Assembly: GCA_014379625.1 (NCBI GenBank)
Contig: JACMLJ010000071.1
Span: forward strand, 50,756 to 114,755
DNA: 64,000 bases
Reading direction: 5' to 3'
Source of the DNA: Ferruginibacter sp.
GTDB taxonomy: Bacteria; Bacteroidota; Bacteroidia; Chitinophagales; Chitinophagaceae
The translations under genes and the position numbers were made by a program. The notes under the pieces were generated by a model. It searched no databases. It saw only the letters and a program-made list of their open reading frames with translations, and was not told the origin of the DNA. Positions 45,777 through 53,934 of the stretch are shown here, piece after piece; position 1 is the stretch's first letter; each line of letters begins with the position of its first letter.

Positions 45777-47108
45777 TCATAGCAGGGCTGATCCTTTCAA
45801 TTTTTTTGATACTTCAATACGTTCAACTTTTCCCACCAGGAAAATATAAGATAAGGCCCCTGCCAATCCAAGACAACCGACAAAAATGAGTGCCGGTGCA
45901 AACTGGCCATCACTGGCCAAAAAACCAATGACAATGGGAACAATAATGCCGGCCAACCCGCCAATAAAATTAAATACGCCGCCGGTAAGGCCAATCATAT
46001 GTTTGGGCGCCAGCGTAGAAACAAATATCCAGGTGATAGAAGCCAACCCATTTCCAAAAAAAGAAAGGCACATAAAGAAAATAATCAGCGCCGGACTATC
46101 TACATAATTTGCACCAATAATGGATACCGATAGCAGCAGGCCTGTAACAACGGGTGTCTTACGCGCAATATCTGGGGAAACATTTCTCCGGATCATGTAA
46201 TCAGAAAGAAAGCCGGATAAAAGTAAGCCCGCAAATGCAGCAAGGAAGGGCGCAGCAGCAAGGAAACCGGATTGCAGAAAATTCAATCCCCGGTATTTTA
46301 CAAGGTAGGTTGGAAACCAGGTAAGAAAGAACCATAAAGTGCCTCCCAATGCAAACTGCCCGATATAAATACCCCATAATTTCCGGTGAATAAATGCTTC
46401 TCCGAGGTCGCGCCATTGAAATCCGGGGGCATCCTTTATTTGGTCACCGCTATTTTTTTTATTAATTAGTCCGCCGCCTTTTTCAATATGATCCAGTTCT
46501 GCCTGGTTTGCTCTGGCATGTTCGGCAGGATCACGATAAAAAAAATACCAGAAAATTCCCCATACAATACCAACCAATCCGGTTATGATGAACAAGCCTT
46601 TCCAACCGGCATAATGTTCAACAGCAGTAAGTACGGGCGCTAAAAAAGCAAGACCGATAAACTGTCCCGATGTATACACGGCAATGGCAGATGCTCTTTC
46701 ATTTTCGGGGAACCAGGTAGTAACGATGCGGTTATTGGTAGGGTAAGAAGGCGCTTCAAAAACACCTATTGCCATGCGCAGCCCCAACAGCGCTCCAAAT
46801 CCTTTTGCAAATCCCTGCAGCAGTGTTACGGCCGACCACATGACCAGGCTCACGGTATAGACTATGCGCGGGCCAAAACGGTCTGCCATAATGCCTCCCG
46901 GAATTTGCAGGGCTGCATAGGTCCAGCCAAATGCAGAAAAAATAAGCCCTAATTGTATAGAAGATAAATTAAATTCATCGCTTATAAAAGGAGCGGCAAC
47001 AGAGATATTGCTCCGGTCCATATAGTTGATCACCACATTAACAAACACAGCTGCAAGAATGCTAAACCGCACCCTTGTTGGCTGATGTATGCTCCCTCTT
47101 TTATTCAT
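45777..47108 (-). CDS. MFS transporter, anion:cation symporter family (galactonate/hexuronate-type)
   Basis: A 12-TM major facilitator of the ACS group (ExuT/DgoT): VNVVINYMDRSNISVAAPFI in TM1, LGLIFSAFGWTYAALQIPGGIMADRFGPR, APSYPTNNRIVTTWFPENERASAIAVYTSGQFIG, and WFLTWFPTYLVKYRGLNFLQSGF. The position in the operon indicates D-galactonate import. It overlaps no neighbour; a 160-bp gap separates it from dgoD upstream and 28 bp from dgoK downstream. Confidence 0.88.
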   Translation of the reverse strand: MNKRGSIHQPTRVRFSILAAVFVNVVINYMDRSNISVAAPFISDEFNLSSIQLGLIFSAFGWTYAALQIPGGIMADRFGPRIVYTVSLVMWSAVTLLQGFAKGFGALLGLRMAIGVFEAPSYPTNNRIVTTWFPENERASAIAVYTSGQFIGLAFLAPVLTAVEHYAGWKGLFIITGLVGIVWGIFWYFFYRDPAEHARANQAELDHIEKGGGLINKKNSGDQIKDAPGFQWRDLGEAFIHRKLWGIYIGQFALGGTLWFFLTWFPTYLVKYRGLNFLQSGFLAAAPFLAAFAGLLLSGFLSDYMIRRNVSPDIARKTPVVTGLLLSVSIIGANYVDSPALIIFFMCLSFFGNGLASITWIFVSTLAPKHMIGLTGGVFNFIGGLAGIIVPIVIGFLASDGQFAPALIFVGCLGLAGALSYIFLVGKVERIEVSKKLKGSALL

Positions 47109-47268
47109 ACGGCAAAAGCGTTTATTAGAAACTGTTAGTGTTGCTCATTTCCTAAGGGGAGGTTTATAACTGCTATTTTTTTACAGTCAGTCAAATAAAT
47201 GCGGGGATATTTGCCACCCGGGTCAATAGCAATCCAAATCAGTTAACCGCCGTTTATTTGTACAGGTA

Positions 47269-48417
47269 TCACCATTCCGCCACACTTCCATCCTCATGCC
47301 GCCACAAAGGGTTTCTCCAGTTATGGCCTGTTTCCGCCATCTTCTTTACATAGTCTTCATTTATCTCCATACCCAGGCCCGGGCCATCCGGAATTTTCAC
47401 AAAGCCATTTTGGTATTCGAACACAGATTTATCAACCAGGTAATCCAGTAAATCACTTCCCTGGTTATAATGAATTTTTAAGCTTTGCTCCTGTATAAAA
47501 ACATTATGGCAGGTGGCATCCACCTGCAGGCAGGCAGCAAGGGCTATGGGACCTAAAGGACAATGAGGGGCTGCCGCCACATCAAATGCTTCGGCCATAG
47601 AAATTATTTTTTTGCATTCGGTAATACCGCCGGCGTGTGAAAGGTCGGGTTGAATAATATCCACATAACCGTCCATCAGTAACTTTTTAAAATGCCAGCG
47701 ACTAAACATTCTTTCCCCTGTAGCAATGGGTATGGAGGTATGTTGCGCAATTTCCCTGAGGGCTTCGTTATTTTCCGGCAGCACCGGTTCTTCAATAAAC
47801 ATCGGATGAAAAACTTCGAGTTCCTTTGCCAAAACCTTTGCCATGGGTTTATGCACACGGCCATGAAAATCTATACCGATACCCACAGATTGCCCCACAG
47901 CCTCCCGCACAGTTGCTACACGCTCCAGCACCCTCGTAATTTTTTCAAAGGAATCAATGTACTGCAATTCTTCAGTGGCATTCATTTTAAGTGCTGTAAA
48001 ACCATTGGCCACGGCGTTCCTGGCTTCAGTACCTACATCAGCAGGCCGGTCACCCGCAATCCAGGAATATACCCGCATCCTGTCCCTTGCCTTTCCACCG
48101 ATCAACTGGTATATCGGCGCATTAAAATATTTTCCCTTGATATCCCACAATGCCTGGTCTATGCCGGAAATAGCGCTCATTAAAACAGGTCCCCCGCGAT
48201 AAAAAGCACTACGATACAGTACATTCCAATGATCCTCTATATTCATAGGATCTTTGCCCACCAGGTATTCCATCATTTCATCAACAGCAGTCTTTACGGT
48301 TGCGGCTTTCCCTTCCACAATGGGCTCGCCCCATCCGCTAATGCCTTCATCCGTTTCAATTTTTAAAAACAGCCAGCGGGGTGGCACCTGGAATAACTGG
48401 TGGCTTTTGATCTTCAT
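47269..48417 (-). CDS. dgoD: D-galactonate dehydratase
   Basis: An enolase-superfamily enzyme dehydrating galactonate to 2-keto-3-deoxygalactonate. The 382-residue protein has GWGEPIVEGKAATV, SAFYRGGPVLMSAISGIDQALWDIKGK, the Mg ligands Asp/Glu/Glu in GIDFHGRVHKP, FIEEPVLPEN and ATGERMFSRW, plus the His of AAPHCPLGPIAL. The sequence ends WRNPLWRHEDGSVAEW as in the DgoD family. It is 14 bp after the aldolase gene. Confidence 0.94.
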   Translation of the reverse strand: MKIKSHQLFQVPPRWLFLKIETDEGISGWGEPIVEGKAATVKTAVDEMMEYLVGKDPMNIEDHWNVLYRSAFYRGGPVLMSAISGIDQALWDIKGKYFNAPIYQLIGGKARDRMRVYSWIAGDRPADVGTEARNAVANGFTALKMNATEELQYIDSFEKITRVLERVATVREAVGQSVGIGIDFHGRVHKPMAKVLAKELEVFHPMFIEEPVLPENNEALREIAQHTSIPIATGERMFSRWHFKKLLMDGYVDIIQPDLSHAGGITECKKIISMAEAFDVAAAPHCPLGPIALAACLQVDATCHNVFIQEQSLKIHYNQGSDLLDYLVDKSVFEYQNGFVKIPDGPGLGMEINEDYVKKMAETGHNWRNPLWRHEDGSVAEW

Positions 48418-48431
48418 GTTCTCTTTTTTAT

Positions 48432-49061
48432 TTATATAGTATTCACTGCCCTCATAAACCCTTGCGCATCAGCAATTATTTTTTGCAAATATGCGTCGTT
48501 GATTTTTTGTTGGGTATCCACCAGCGACTTTCCAATACCAAAGGCAACTGCTCCTGCTTTTATAAATTCAGCGAGATTCTCCAAACCAATTCCACCGGTT
48601 GGCATTAAGGGTATGAAGGGAAGGGGACCCTGCATTTCTTTAATAAAACCTGGTCCGGATGAACCCGGGAAGACCTTTATGATATCACCGCCGGCGGCGT
48701 AGGCTTTAAATATTTCGGTTGGTGTAAATGCACCCGGGATACTTATCGCACCCAGTTTTTTTGTTGCATGGATCGTTTCAATATCTGTTATGGGAGAAAT
48801 AATAAATTTTGCGCCCGCTGCAATCGCATCAGCTGCGGCGGCTGCATCCAGCACCGTACCGGCGCCCACTAAAATACGGCCCGCTAATTTCACAGCAATA
48901 TTTTCGATAACCTGTAGTGCCCCTGCAGAGTTAAGTGTGATCTCCATGCATTTGATACCTCCTTCATAAAGCGCCATTGCGATTTCTATAACATCTTCTG
49001 GCTTAGCTCCCCGTATGATGGCTACAATTTTGTTCGTTAGTATCTGTGAAAGGACTGTCAT
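48432..49061 (-). CDS. dgoA: 2-dehydro-3-deoxy-6-phosphogalactonate/KDPG-type aldolase
   Basis: A class I aldolase releasing pyruvate and glyceraldehyde-3-P. The 209-residue TIM barrel has KIVAIIRGAKPEDVIEIAMALYEGGIKCMEITLNS, GAGTVLDAAAAADAIAAGAKFIISP, and the Schiff-base Lys region GGDIIKVFPGSSGPGFIKEMQGPLPFIPLMPTGG. It opens the galactonate operon. KDPG (Entner-Doudoroff) use is possible from sequence alone; context favours KDPGal. Confidence 0.88.
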   Translation of the reverse strand: MTVLSQILTNKIVAIIRGAKPEDVIEIAMALYEGGIKCMEITLNSAGALQVIENIAVKLAGRILVGAGTVLDAAAAADAIAAGAKFIISPITDIETIHATKKLGAISIPGAFTPTEIFKAYAAGGDIIKVFPGSSGPGFIKEMQGPLPFIPLMPTGGIGLENLAEFIKAGAVAFGIGKSLVDTQQKINDAYLQKIIADAQGFMRAVNTI

Positions 49062-49106
49062 TCAGTATGGTATCTGGTAATTAAAAACACTGCTCTTTTT
49101 GTGGAA

Positions 49107-49136
49107 TAAAATTAGTAGATAAATTATACTTCGCAA
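49107..49136 (-). promoter_or_regulatory. Candidate promoter of the galactonate operon
   Basis: On the minus strand TTG is followed after about 19 bp by TAATTTTA, close to TTTG-N19-TAnnTTTG. The predicted start is about 40 nt ahead of the aldolase ATG at 49061. Confidence 0.35.
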
Positions 49137-49161
49137 GGGGAAAATTAGTGACTTTTTCAAA

Positions 49162-49175
49162 TTAAATCGTTTACT
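49162..49175. promoter_or_regulatory. Possible LacI-type operator upstream of dgo genes
   Basis: TTAAATCGTTTACT, CG-centred, matches 10 of 14 positions of the core of the perfect palindrome at 53032-53051 and lies just upstream of the candidate -33 element. The match is imperfect, so the call is weak. Confidence 0.3.
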
Positions 49176-49296
49176 GTTTTGTTTCTTGAGCAGTATAACC
49201 TTCTAAAAAGCCACGCAAAATAGAAGACTGTCTGAAGGCCTTCCCTTTAGGGGCCGGGGGCACAGAAGGCAGTAGCAATTTATTGTCCGGTTTCAT
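49171..49296 (-). pseudogene. Short frame with the same start context as the winged-helix gene; likely remnant
   Basis: ATG at 49296, 41 codons (MKPDNKLLLPSVPPAPKGK...). It has the same TTTAGATATATTTATT context as the 84-residue gene at 43371, but a REP-like CCCCTAAAGGG block sits in it, and no protein similarity is seen after the start. I read it as a rearranged remnant, not a known gene. Confidence 0.3.
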
Positions 49297-49430
49297 TAAA
49301 TAAATATATCTAAATTAAATCCAGGAATATAAAATTTACTAACAAAAAAAATTATGCAATTAAAGAAGCAGGGATATTGAGCAGTAAACAATGCAGATAA
49401 GAAACAGCAGCAATTTTGATTTTAATACTT
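49297..49430. promoter_or_regulatory. Conserved upstream module, copy B
   Basis: The second copy of the module described at 43372-43500: an exact 16-bp AATAAATATATCTAAA (plus-strand reading) next to the ATG, then scattered similarity over about 100 bp. Here it precedes only the short frame ending at 49171. Confidence 0.5.
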
Positions 49431-49747
49431 TTTTCAATAAATGCAATTTCGCTTAAAAATGGCCCATTAATCTCCATCGCTGAAGGCTGGCAATGATTCA
49501 TTTTTATTTATCAACAGGATGGATTATTTTATTACACTCCAGGGCTATAACCCTTAAAGTAATTACCATGGTTAATTATTAGGCGCCAAGGCGATAAAAA
49601 CTGACAACAAATTTTCACTTTTTTGATTTAGCTCCTTACCTGGTATTGAGTCATTTTCGAATTTTCTCATTTTCACATTTGAAATTCAGGCTCTTTCCTT
49701 TAGTTTTAACCGTTCCGGGAAATTTAGCATCTTATGATCAATAAAAG

Positions 49748-50755
49748 TTATGCTAACTTTTGGGAAGCATATAAAACTTCTTTCATTTTATCAATATGTA
49801 TTTGTATGTCATCTGCTTTTTCTTTGTAATTTACTGACATCCTGGAAAAGCCTCTTTTGGCATTATCATCCTCCATTTTCTTTAGCAGGGTTTTGCGTTC
49901 TTCCATGATACGAAGCGCCGTCCACAAGGTGGATTCAAATATTTCCCCCTGCTTAATAACAAGATCAGTTTCTGAATAGGAATGGCCTATATGGCAACGA
50001 TAGCGGTCAAACTTTCCCTGGCCCTGGCCGCCTTTATTTATTTGCCAAAGCCCTCCGCCACAATCAGGGCAGGCATAAATACTTTTTTCACCTAATTTAC
50101 TTACGTTATCGTAATCAACCACTACTCTTTCCGCAATTTGTGATTCGATGATAACATCATCCGGAACAGTTTTTTCTTCGGGTGTTATTTGTGTTATACC
50201 TGAAATTACTCCCCCCATATCAGCAAGGGAAATACAATAATCCACGTCCATATTATTGAGTACAGAAAGTGGCATGTCAGGATATTCGGCTTGATTGGGA
50301 TCCTGAACAATAGTGGTTCCGCCACTTCTTTTAATGGCCAGCATACCAGTTGTTCCATCATTCAGCAAACCCGTTAAAATAACACCGATGGCCCTGGTAT
50401 TATATGCAACTGCGGCGGAACGGAACAATACATCAATGGAGGGCCGCCACCGGTTTTCTTCCGGACCCCGGCCAAGGATCATGCTGCCTTTTTTAACCAG
50501 CAAATGAAGATTGGGTGAAGCAATATAAATATGATCCTTCTCTATTAGTGCACCCTCTTTGGCAATTTCGCATGGCAATTCAGTGTGGGGTTGAAGGCGG
50601 TGCATCAAAAAATCACTGATGCTGGTCCTTGATAAATGCATCACAATAAAAACCGCGGCATCCATCCCGGTTTTTAGTTGTGCGGTAAATTCTGATAATG
50701 CATTCATTCCGCCTGCTGAGGCGCCCACTACAATTACAAATTTGGGATTATTCAT
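49748..50755 (-). CDS. CheB-type methylesterase domain protein with zinc-ribbon tail
   Basis: The N-terminal 190 residues are a CheB catalytic domain: VVGASAGGMNAL (Ser13), FIVMHLS (His40), GVILTGLLNDGTTG (Asp133), the normal Ser-His-Asp triad of protein-glutamate methylesterases. There is no receiver domain at the front. Next comes a small metal site, YACPDCGGGLW...YRCHIGHSYS (Cys228, Cys231, Cys253, His257), and a helical tail (about 275-335). No CheR, receptor or kinase lies within the window, so it may not be a chemotaxis protein; CheB-like proteins of this form occur widely in Bacteroidota. Confidence 0.85.
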   Translation of the reverse strand: MNNPKFVIVVGASAGGMNALSEFTAQLKTGMDAAVFIVMHLSRTSISDFLMHRLQPHTELPCEIAKEGALIEKDHIYIASPNLHLLVKKGSMILGRGPEENRWRPSIDVLFRSAAVAYNTRAIGVILTGLLNDGTTGMLAIKRSGGTTIVQDPNQAEYPDMPLSVLNNMDVDYCISLADMGGVISGITQITPEEKTVPDDVIIESQIAERVVVDYDNVSKLGEKSIYACPDCGGGLWQINKGGQGQGKFDRYRCHIGHSYSETDLVIKQGEIFESTLWTALRIMEERKTLLKKMEDDNAKRGFSRMSVNYKEKADDIQIHIDKMKEVLYASQKLA

Positions 50756-51073
50756 ATGAGTGGTTTTAAATTATATTGCAAAATTCGTAATAATTGTATG
50801 AGATAAATCATTTAGAGCAATATTAGTTCCTTTGCACTTCCCGCGGGGTCTTAATGGATAAAGAAGCAAGGCAATTGCTGTGTCAGCATTAGCAGCCTGT
50901 TTATGGCGGGTTGGCGTTCGGCTTTTTATTCAAAATGCAAAAAATGCAGTACCGGGCGAATACCTGCCGGGGGCGCATTTCAACTAACCTGTCATTTGAA
51001 ACATAGTATCCTTTCGTAAGAAAGGCTTCAGCATTTCTAATTATCTTCATACCATTCACCAAATAAAAATAAG
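50756..51073. other. Intergenic region between cheB-like and NUDIX genes
   Basis: A 318-bp divergent gap. The only structured spot is a CCTTTC/GAAAGG hairpin with a GTAA loop at 51010-51025, about 50 bp before the NUDIX start. Nothing else is recognised. Confidence 0.45.
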
Positions 51074-51694
51074 ATGCAGCACGATGAATTATTTAATTTA
51101 ATTAAACGCATCAAATCAATTTCAGATATTGGGCTGTTGTATTGCAACAATGAATACGATAAAGAACGTTATTCGGATCTGCTACAGATAAGTTATGAAT
51201 TACTACATAAAATAACGGGAAAGGAAATAACCTTATTGAAGAATTTATACCTTCAAAACACAGACTATCCGACAGCCAAAGTGGACGTAAGGGGTTTGCT
51301 TATAAAGGACAATAAAATACTGCTGGTAAAAGAAAGTACTGATAACAAATGGGCATTACCGGGAGGCTGGGCCGATATCGGTTTTTCTCCAAAAGAAGTG
51401 ATTGTAAAGGAATATAAAGAAGAAACCGGGCTGGAAGTTATCACGGAAAGATTGCTTGCAGTTTTTGATAAAAAATTTCATCCGCATCCACCTCAGCCAT
51501 TTTACGTATACAAGATGGTATTTTATTGCAGGGCAATTTCTACAACACTCACTAAGGGATTTGATATAACGGATGTTAACTACTTTGATGTAGAAAATTT
51601 ACCTGAATTATCTGAAGACCGGATACTAAAAAGCCAGGTAGAACTGGTGTTTCAAAAAGCATCGATGCCGGGTACCGATACCTACTTTGATTGA
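51074..51694 (+). CDS. NUDIX hydrolase with N-terminal helical domain
   Basis: The 206-residue protein has a helical N-terminal domain (about 1-65, HDELFNLIKRIKSISDIGLLY) of the kind seen in NUDIX enzymes acting on X-linked nucleoside diphosphates such as ADP-ribose. It continues with a NUDIX fold: KVDVRGLLIKDNKILLVKES, then the box GGWADIGFSPKEVIVKEYKEETGLEV (Arg of the usual REUxEE replaced by Lys). It is cytoplasmic. Substrate not shown by context. Confidence 0.88.
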   Translation: MQHDELFNLIKRIKSISDIGLLYCNNEYDKERYSDLLQISYELLHKITGKEITLLKNLYLQNTDYPTAKVDVRGLLIKDNKILLVKESTDNKWALPGGWADIGFSPKEVIVKEYKEETGLEVITERLLAVFDKKFHPHPPQPFYVYKMVFYCRAISTTLTKGFDITDVNYFDVENLPELSEDRILKSQVELVFQKASMPGTDTYFD

Positions 51695-51839
51695 AGAAAA
51701 GAAATACCAGTAACCTTTTGTATTGATGATTAAGTTATTTGCAATATAAATCCCTGATGAAATTTTTTGACCAAAAAAGTAGTCAAAGACCTGCTACCTT
51801 AGGCCCGTCATACAGGGCCATGCGGTAAAGGTTATGTGC

Positions 51840-52883
51840 TTAGATTGCTGGTAAATATTTTTTATCCATCACGGTAGATGACCTGATGACCAACTCTGCG
51901 GGTAAATTGAGCTGGGTTATTGAAGTGTTCCCTTCTATTGCCTCCAGTAAAATCTTTGTTGCGAGCCGTCCCATTTCTTGCAGGGGTTGATTAATATAAG
52001 TAATAGGCGCGTAAAACAAATCCAAAGCATCCGTTTTGTCGAAGGTTGCGAGCGCAAGGCTTTCAGGTACTTTAATTTGAAGCGCATTGATATGCCTTAA
52101 TCCATGCGTGGCAATGGCGTTGGTGGCAAACAGCAAAGCATCAATGGGATGCCCGGGTGCAAGCAGAATATTGATGGCATTTTTAACGCTGGTTTCCATT
52201 TTATCATTATCATAATCAATCTCTATTAACCGGCGCTTATCAAAGTTAATCCCGCTATTTTGTAGTGCATCAATGTATCCACGCTTACGTTCCTGTATAT
52301 TAAACAGGGGGGTATTCAAACTAATCATACCTATCCTTTTAAATCCACAATTGACAAGGTGCTGTATGGCTGAGCAGGAGGCTTTATAATTATCCAGGGC
52401 AACATAATTTGTTTTGATATCCGGGAAATAACGGTCAACCAATACAAATGGAATACGTTGCTGCCGGAGTGAAAAAATTTGGGAAGCGGCATCCTCGCCC
52501 GGGGCGATTATTAAACCATCCACCTGCCTGTTTAGAAAAGTATCAACCAGTTTATTGGATCTCAACAGGCTTTCATCCGAACTTCCAAAAATAACAGTAT
52601 AGTTATTTTTATCCGCCTCATCTTCAATGATACGTGCCAGGCTGGACGAAAAAGGATTAGAAATATCGGCCACGATCAATCCGATCGTAAAAGTTTTACT
52701 CGTTTTAAGGCTTTTTGCAATCTGGTTAGTATGGTAGTTCAACTCCATCGCTACCTCCCTTATTCTTTGTGCAACAGACTTCTTTATTCTTCCTTCCTTT
52801 TTATTGTTCAAAACATATGAAACAAGCGCAGTAGAAACCCCCACTTTTTCAGCAATATCTTTTAAACAAATTTTTTTAATCAT
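51840..52883 (-). CDS. LacI-family transcriptional regulator
   Basis: The 347-residue protein has the N-terminal HTH (ICLKDIAEKVGVSTALVSYVLNNKKEGRIKKSVAQRIREVAMELNYHTNQIAKSLK), then a periplasmic-binding-protein-like sensor (FTIGLIVADISNPFSSSLARIIE, DGLIIAPGE, GFKRIGMISL) and a DNA/dimer tail. A perfect 20-bp palindrome stands 149 bp upstream of its start, in the gap to the divergent short gene at 53115. The effector is likely a sugar; galactonate or similar is possible given the neighbouring operon. Confidence 0.92.
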   Translation of the reverse strand: MIKKICLKDIAEKVGVSTALVSYVLNNKKEGRIKKSVAQRIREVAMELNYHTNQIAKSLKTSKTFTIGLIVADISNPFSSSLARIIEDEADKNNYTVIFGSSDESLLRSNKLVDTFLNRQVDGLIIAPGEDAASQIFSLRQQRIPFVLVDRYFPDIKTNYVALDNYKASCSAIQHLVNCGFKRIGMISLNTPLFNIQERKRGYIDALQNSGINFDKRRLIEIDYDNDKMETSVKNAINILLAPGHPIDALLFATNAIATHGLRHINALQIKVPESLALATFDKTDALDLFYAPITYINQPLQEMGRLATKILLEAIEGNTSITQLNLPAELVIRSSTVMDKKYLPAI

Positions 52884-53031
52884 AATTCATTGGCCGTAGT
52901 TAAATGAACAAATTTTCAATTTAACTACTGTTATTAACAATTGTGAATAAATTTATATAAATATTGATAATCATATATTTAGAGTGGAAATAATTCCTAA
53001 AAAGACCGGTTTATAATAACTTAACCTTGAC

Positions 53032-53051
53032 TTGTTTAATCGATTAAACAA
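53032..53051. promoter_or_regulatory. Perfect palindromic LacI-type operator
   Basis: TTGTTTAATCGATTAAACAA is identical to its reverse complement over 20 bp with the CG centre typical for LacI/GalR operators. It lies between the divergent lacI-type gene and the 53115 gene, directly upstream of the -7 element at 53059. Confidence 0.85.
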
Positions 53052-53058
53052 AATTACG

Positions 53059-53066
53059 TATTTTTG
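53059..53066 (+). promoter_or_regulatory. -7 element TATTTTTG of the 53115 gene
   Basis: It matches TAnnTTTG; the palindrome covers the position where a -33 element would be, so repressor binding would block this promoter. Confidence 0.55.
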
Positions 53067-53114
53067 CTTTTAATATTGGCAACATAATAACATTAATTCA
53101 AAAAAAATAAAAAT

Positions 53115-53408
53115 ATGAACACTACAAAAAATATAGGACTGATTGAATGCGGATCTTTACAAAAACCGCTTTACATTTCGCCCGAAAGTATTATAGAAGG
53201 TTACTCAATAACAAAAGTACTATCAACCGGGGAAACGAATGAAATGAATATTAAATCGAGGTACCCACTTGCGGAGATAGTAGATAATACAAGGGCTATA
53301 CTTGATGACAGTTCCATTGATCTTGTAATTGTTTCTGAACCCTCCCACGGGGATATGGGAATGGTAGGAGAAGCATTACAGGCGGGCAAACAGATAAGGA
53401 TAATTTAA
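53115..53408 (+). CDS. Short Rossmann-like protein resembling the N-terminus of Gfo/Idh/MocA oxidoreductases
   Basis: The 97-residue protein starts KNIGLIECGSL, continues with a YPLAEIVDNTRAILDDSSIDLVIVSEPSHGDMGMVGEALQAGKQIRII block that mirrors the nucleotide-binding half of Gfo/Idh proteins (..DSIDLVVVATP..H..M...AL.AGKHV). The GxGxxG loop is degenerate (IECGSLQ), and the catalytic C-terminal half with EKP is absent. It has its own promoter and operator, so it could be an intact small protein, but a truncated gene is as likely. No partner gene follows before a terminator. Confidence 0.6.
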   Translation: MNTTKNIGLIECGSLQKPLYISPESIIEGYSITKVLSTGETNEMNIKSRYPLAEIVDNTRAILDDSSIDLVIVSEPSHGDMGMVGEALQAGKQIRII

Positions 53409-53934
53409 TAAATTTAACAGGTCTCCATTCTAAAATATATTTTTAAAAACAGTCGCCTTAGTTGAGTAATTATTGAGGGGTTACTTATATCGAACAAGGG
53501 ATAAAAAATGATGATTGCCAGCTATCAAAAAATAGCTGGCAGTTTTTATTGTATGCAAGTTTTTTGAACCACGGACCTTTGCTTCCGACGTTTATTTTTA
53601 CCTGGCCTGATTTAACTCATCACAAAATTACTGCTCCACGGTTTTACCTTAGGCAATGCAACCCAGGTTCGAAAGGCGGTTTTGAAATGGCCCGATGGCC
53701 GGCAATTTAACCCTTTATTTAGCGGTGATGGTATGGTAGCCTGTTAGGTTTCCAGTTGGAAGTAATGTACATTACGGCCGGGGGTAAACCATTGTCCGGG
53801 ATCTAAATAAAAACTGCTTGACCCGCTGACACCAGGTTCTCCTGATTTATCCTATCCTTTATTTTCCGGGAACCGTGTATGTTTACTACGGCAAAGAGGA
53901 TGCGAAAAATATTTTATAATAAAAATTAAATGAT
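53409..53934. other. Intergenic region with terminator and possible gene remnant
   Basis: Besides the terminator (53516-53541), a plus-strand frame at 53616-53747 reads LKWPDGRQFNPLFSGDGMVA, protein-like, and a different frame continues with FQLEVMYITAGGKPLSGI just after its stop. This looks like a decayed coding sequence with frameshifts, but I do not recognise the family. Confidence 0.35.
53516..53547 (+). terminator. Intrinsic terminator after the short Rossmann gene
   Basis: Stem TGCCAGCTAT / ATAGCTGGCA (10 bp, 6-nt loop) followed by GTTTTTA, 108 bp beyond the stop at 53408. Confidence 0.8.

Larger units (their letters stand above)
49062..49747. other. 686-bp intergenic region upstream of the galactonate operon
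   Basis: It contains a candidate promoter (49107-49136), a possible LacI-type operator (49162-49175), a 41-codon frame (49171-49296) and a second copy of the 43372 upstream module. A REP-like CCCTTTAGGGGCCGGGGGC stretch lies inside the short frame at about 49242-49260. The far part (49440-49747) is A/T-rich with a GAAAATG-type patch near 49656. Confidence 0.5.
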
